Translations under genes and position numbers: made by a program
The notes under the pieces: model-generated
What the model was told of the DNA's origin: nothing
The model's input: the letters and a program-made list of their open reading frames with translations, nothing else
Database searches by the model: none
Source: Runella aurantiaca
Lineage (GTDB): Bacteria > Bacteroidota > Bacteroidia > Cytophagales > Spirosomataceae
Reading direction: 5' to 3'
DNA: 64,000 nucleotides
NCBI RefSeq assembly: GCF_003339505.1
Contig: NZ_QPIW01000001.1
Span: 186,001 to 250,000 of the forward strand
Part shown: one piece after another, positions 63,944 to 64,000 of the stretch
Layout of the letters: every line of letters begins with the position of its first letter
How positions within the stretch are numbered: the stretch's first letter is position 1

Positions 63944-64000
63944 TTTTGAAGATTTTATGGTTTACGAATCACTTTTTACGCTTTACATGGCGCAGTTTTT

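Noticed and set aside
1-64000. CRISPR array, insertion sequence, prophage or rRNA operon
   Set aside because: No regular spaced repeats, transposase, integrase, phage structural genes or rRNA-like sequence were seen.

Overview
The window looks like an ordinary, gene-dense stretch of chromosome from a Bacteroidota bacterium, most likely order Cytophagales (a Runella- or Dyadobacter-like relative; the genus is an inference from memory of protein style). Support comes from families typical of the phylum (DUF2480, DUF4905, DUF5777, WbqC-like, PafA-type phosphatase, VTC/DUF4956 pair, LytTR membrane regulator), near absence of Shine-Dalgarno sequences, and promoters of the Bacteroidota form TTG-N20-TAnnTTTG in front of both tRNA genes. 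No phage, insertion sequence, CRISPR array, rRNA operon or plasmid module was seen. About 59 protein genes and two tRNAs (Gly-GCC, Leu-GAG) are called.

Layout. 0-5.6 kb: S24-type repressor, two GNAT acetyltransferases, LysR regulator, lipid A-type acyltransferase, creatininase-like amidohydrolase, WbqC-like protein. 5.7-15.8 kb: ClpC, a VTC polyphosphate polymerase with its DUF4956 membrane partner, an acyltransferase-3 protein, a gene-poor 0.8 kb with a large palindrome, tRNA-Gly, SppA, a small membrane protein translationally coupled to an ABC ATPase, and FabI. 15.8-24.3 kb: envelope and secreted proteins (DUF1080, a Rieske/DUF5777/YceI operon, DUF72, a metalloprotease-MORN fusion, a second YceI, a MarR regulator with a palindromic operator candidate, an Omp85-like barrel). 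24.3-30.9 kb: a lipoprotein hydrolase, an isolated nuoL-nuoM pair, a LysM/DPBB protein coupled to DUF4905. 31-36.4 kb: MFS transporter, VOC protein and HAD phosphatase on the minus strand, divergent from an AraC regulator and a periplasmic GH13 amylase. 36.4-45 kb: TPR protein, PafA-like phosphatase, LytTR regulator with a 21-bp-period direct repeat upstream, ElbB, tRNA-Leu, a methyltransferase and three small or secreted proteins of unknown function.

45.2-49.2 kb holds the most unusual locus: a McrB-type AAA+ ATPase overlapping a CoxE-type VWA protein, followed by MoaD and HMG-CoA lyase. No McrC nuclease is present. The pair resembles MoxR/VWA and CoxD/CoxE assembly machines in architecture but uses a McrB-class motor. 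49.2-64 kb: DUF2480, CCA-adding enzyme, Gfo/Idh/MocA oxidoreductase, mercaptopyruvate-type sulfurtransferase, S8 protease, tandem aminopeptidase P genes separated by a long palindrome, MgtC-like protein, an NAD(P)-binding protein, a GNAT, a 923-residue secreted protein ending in a sulfatase-modifying-factor fold, and a DUF4174 protein.

Most convergent gene pairs share clean bidirectional hairpin terminators, several touching or overlapping the stop codons. Function calls rest on motifs read by eye; no database search was run.
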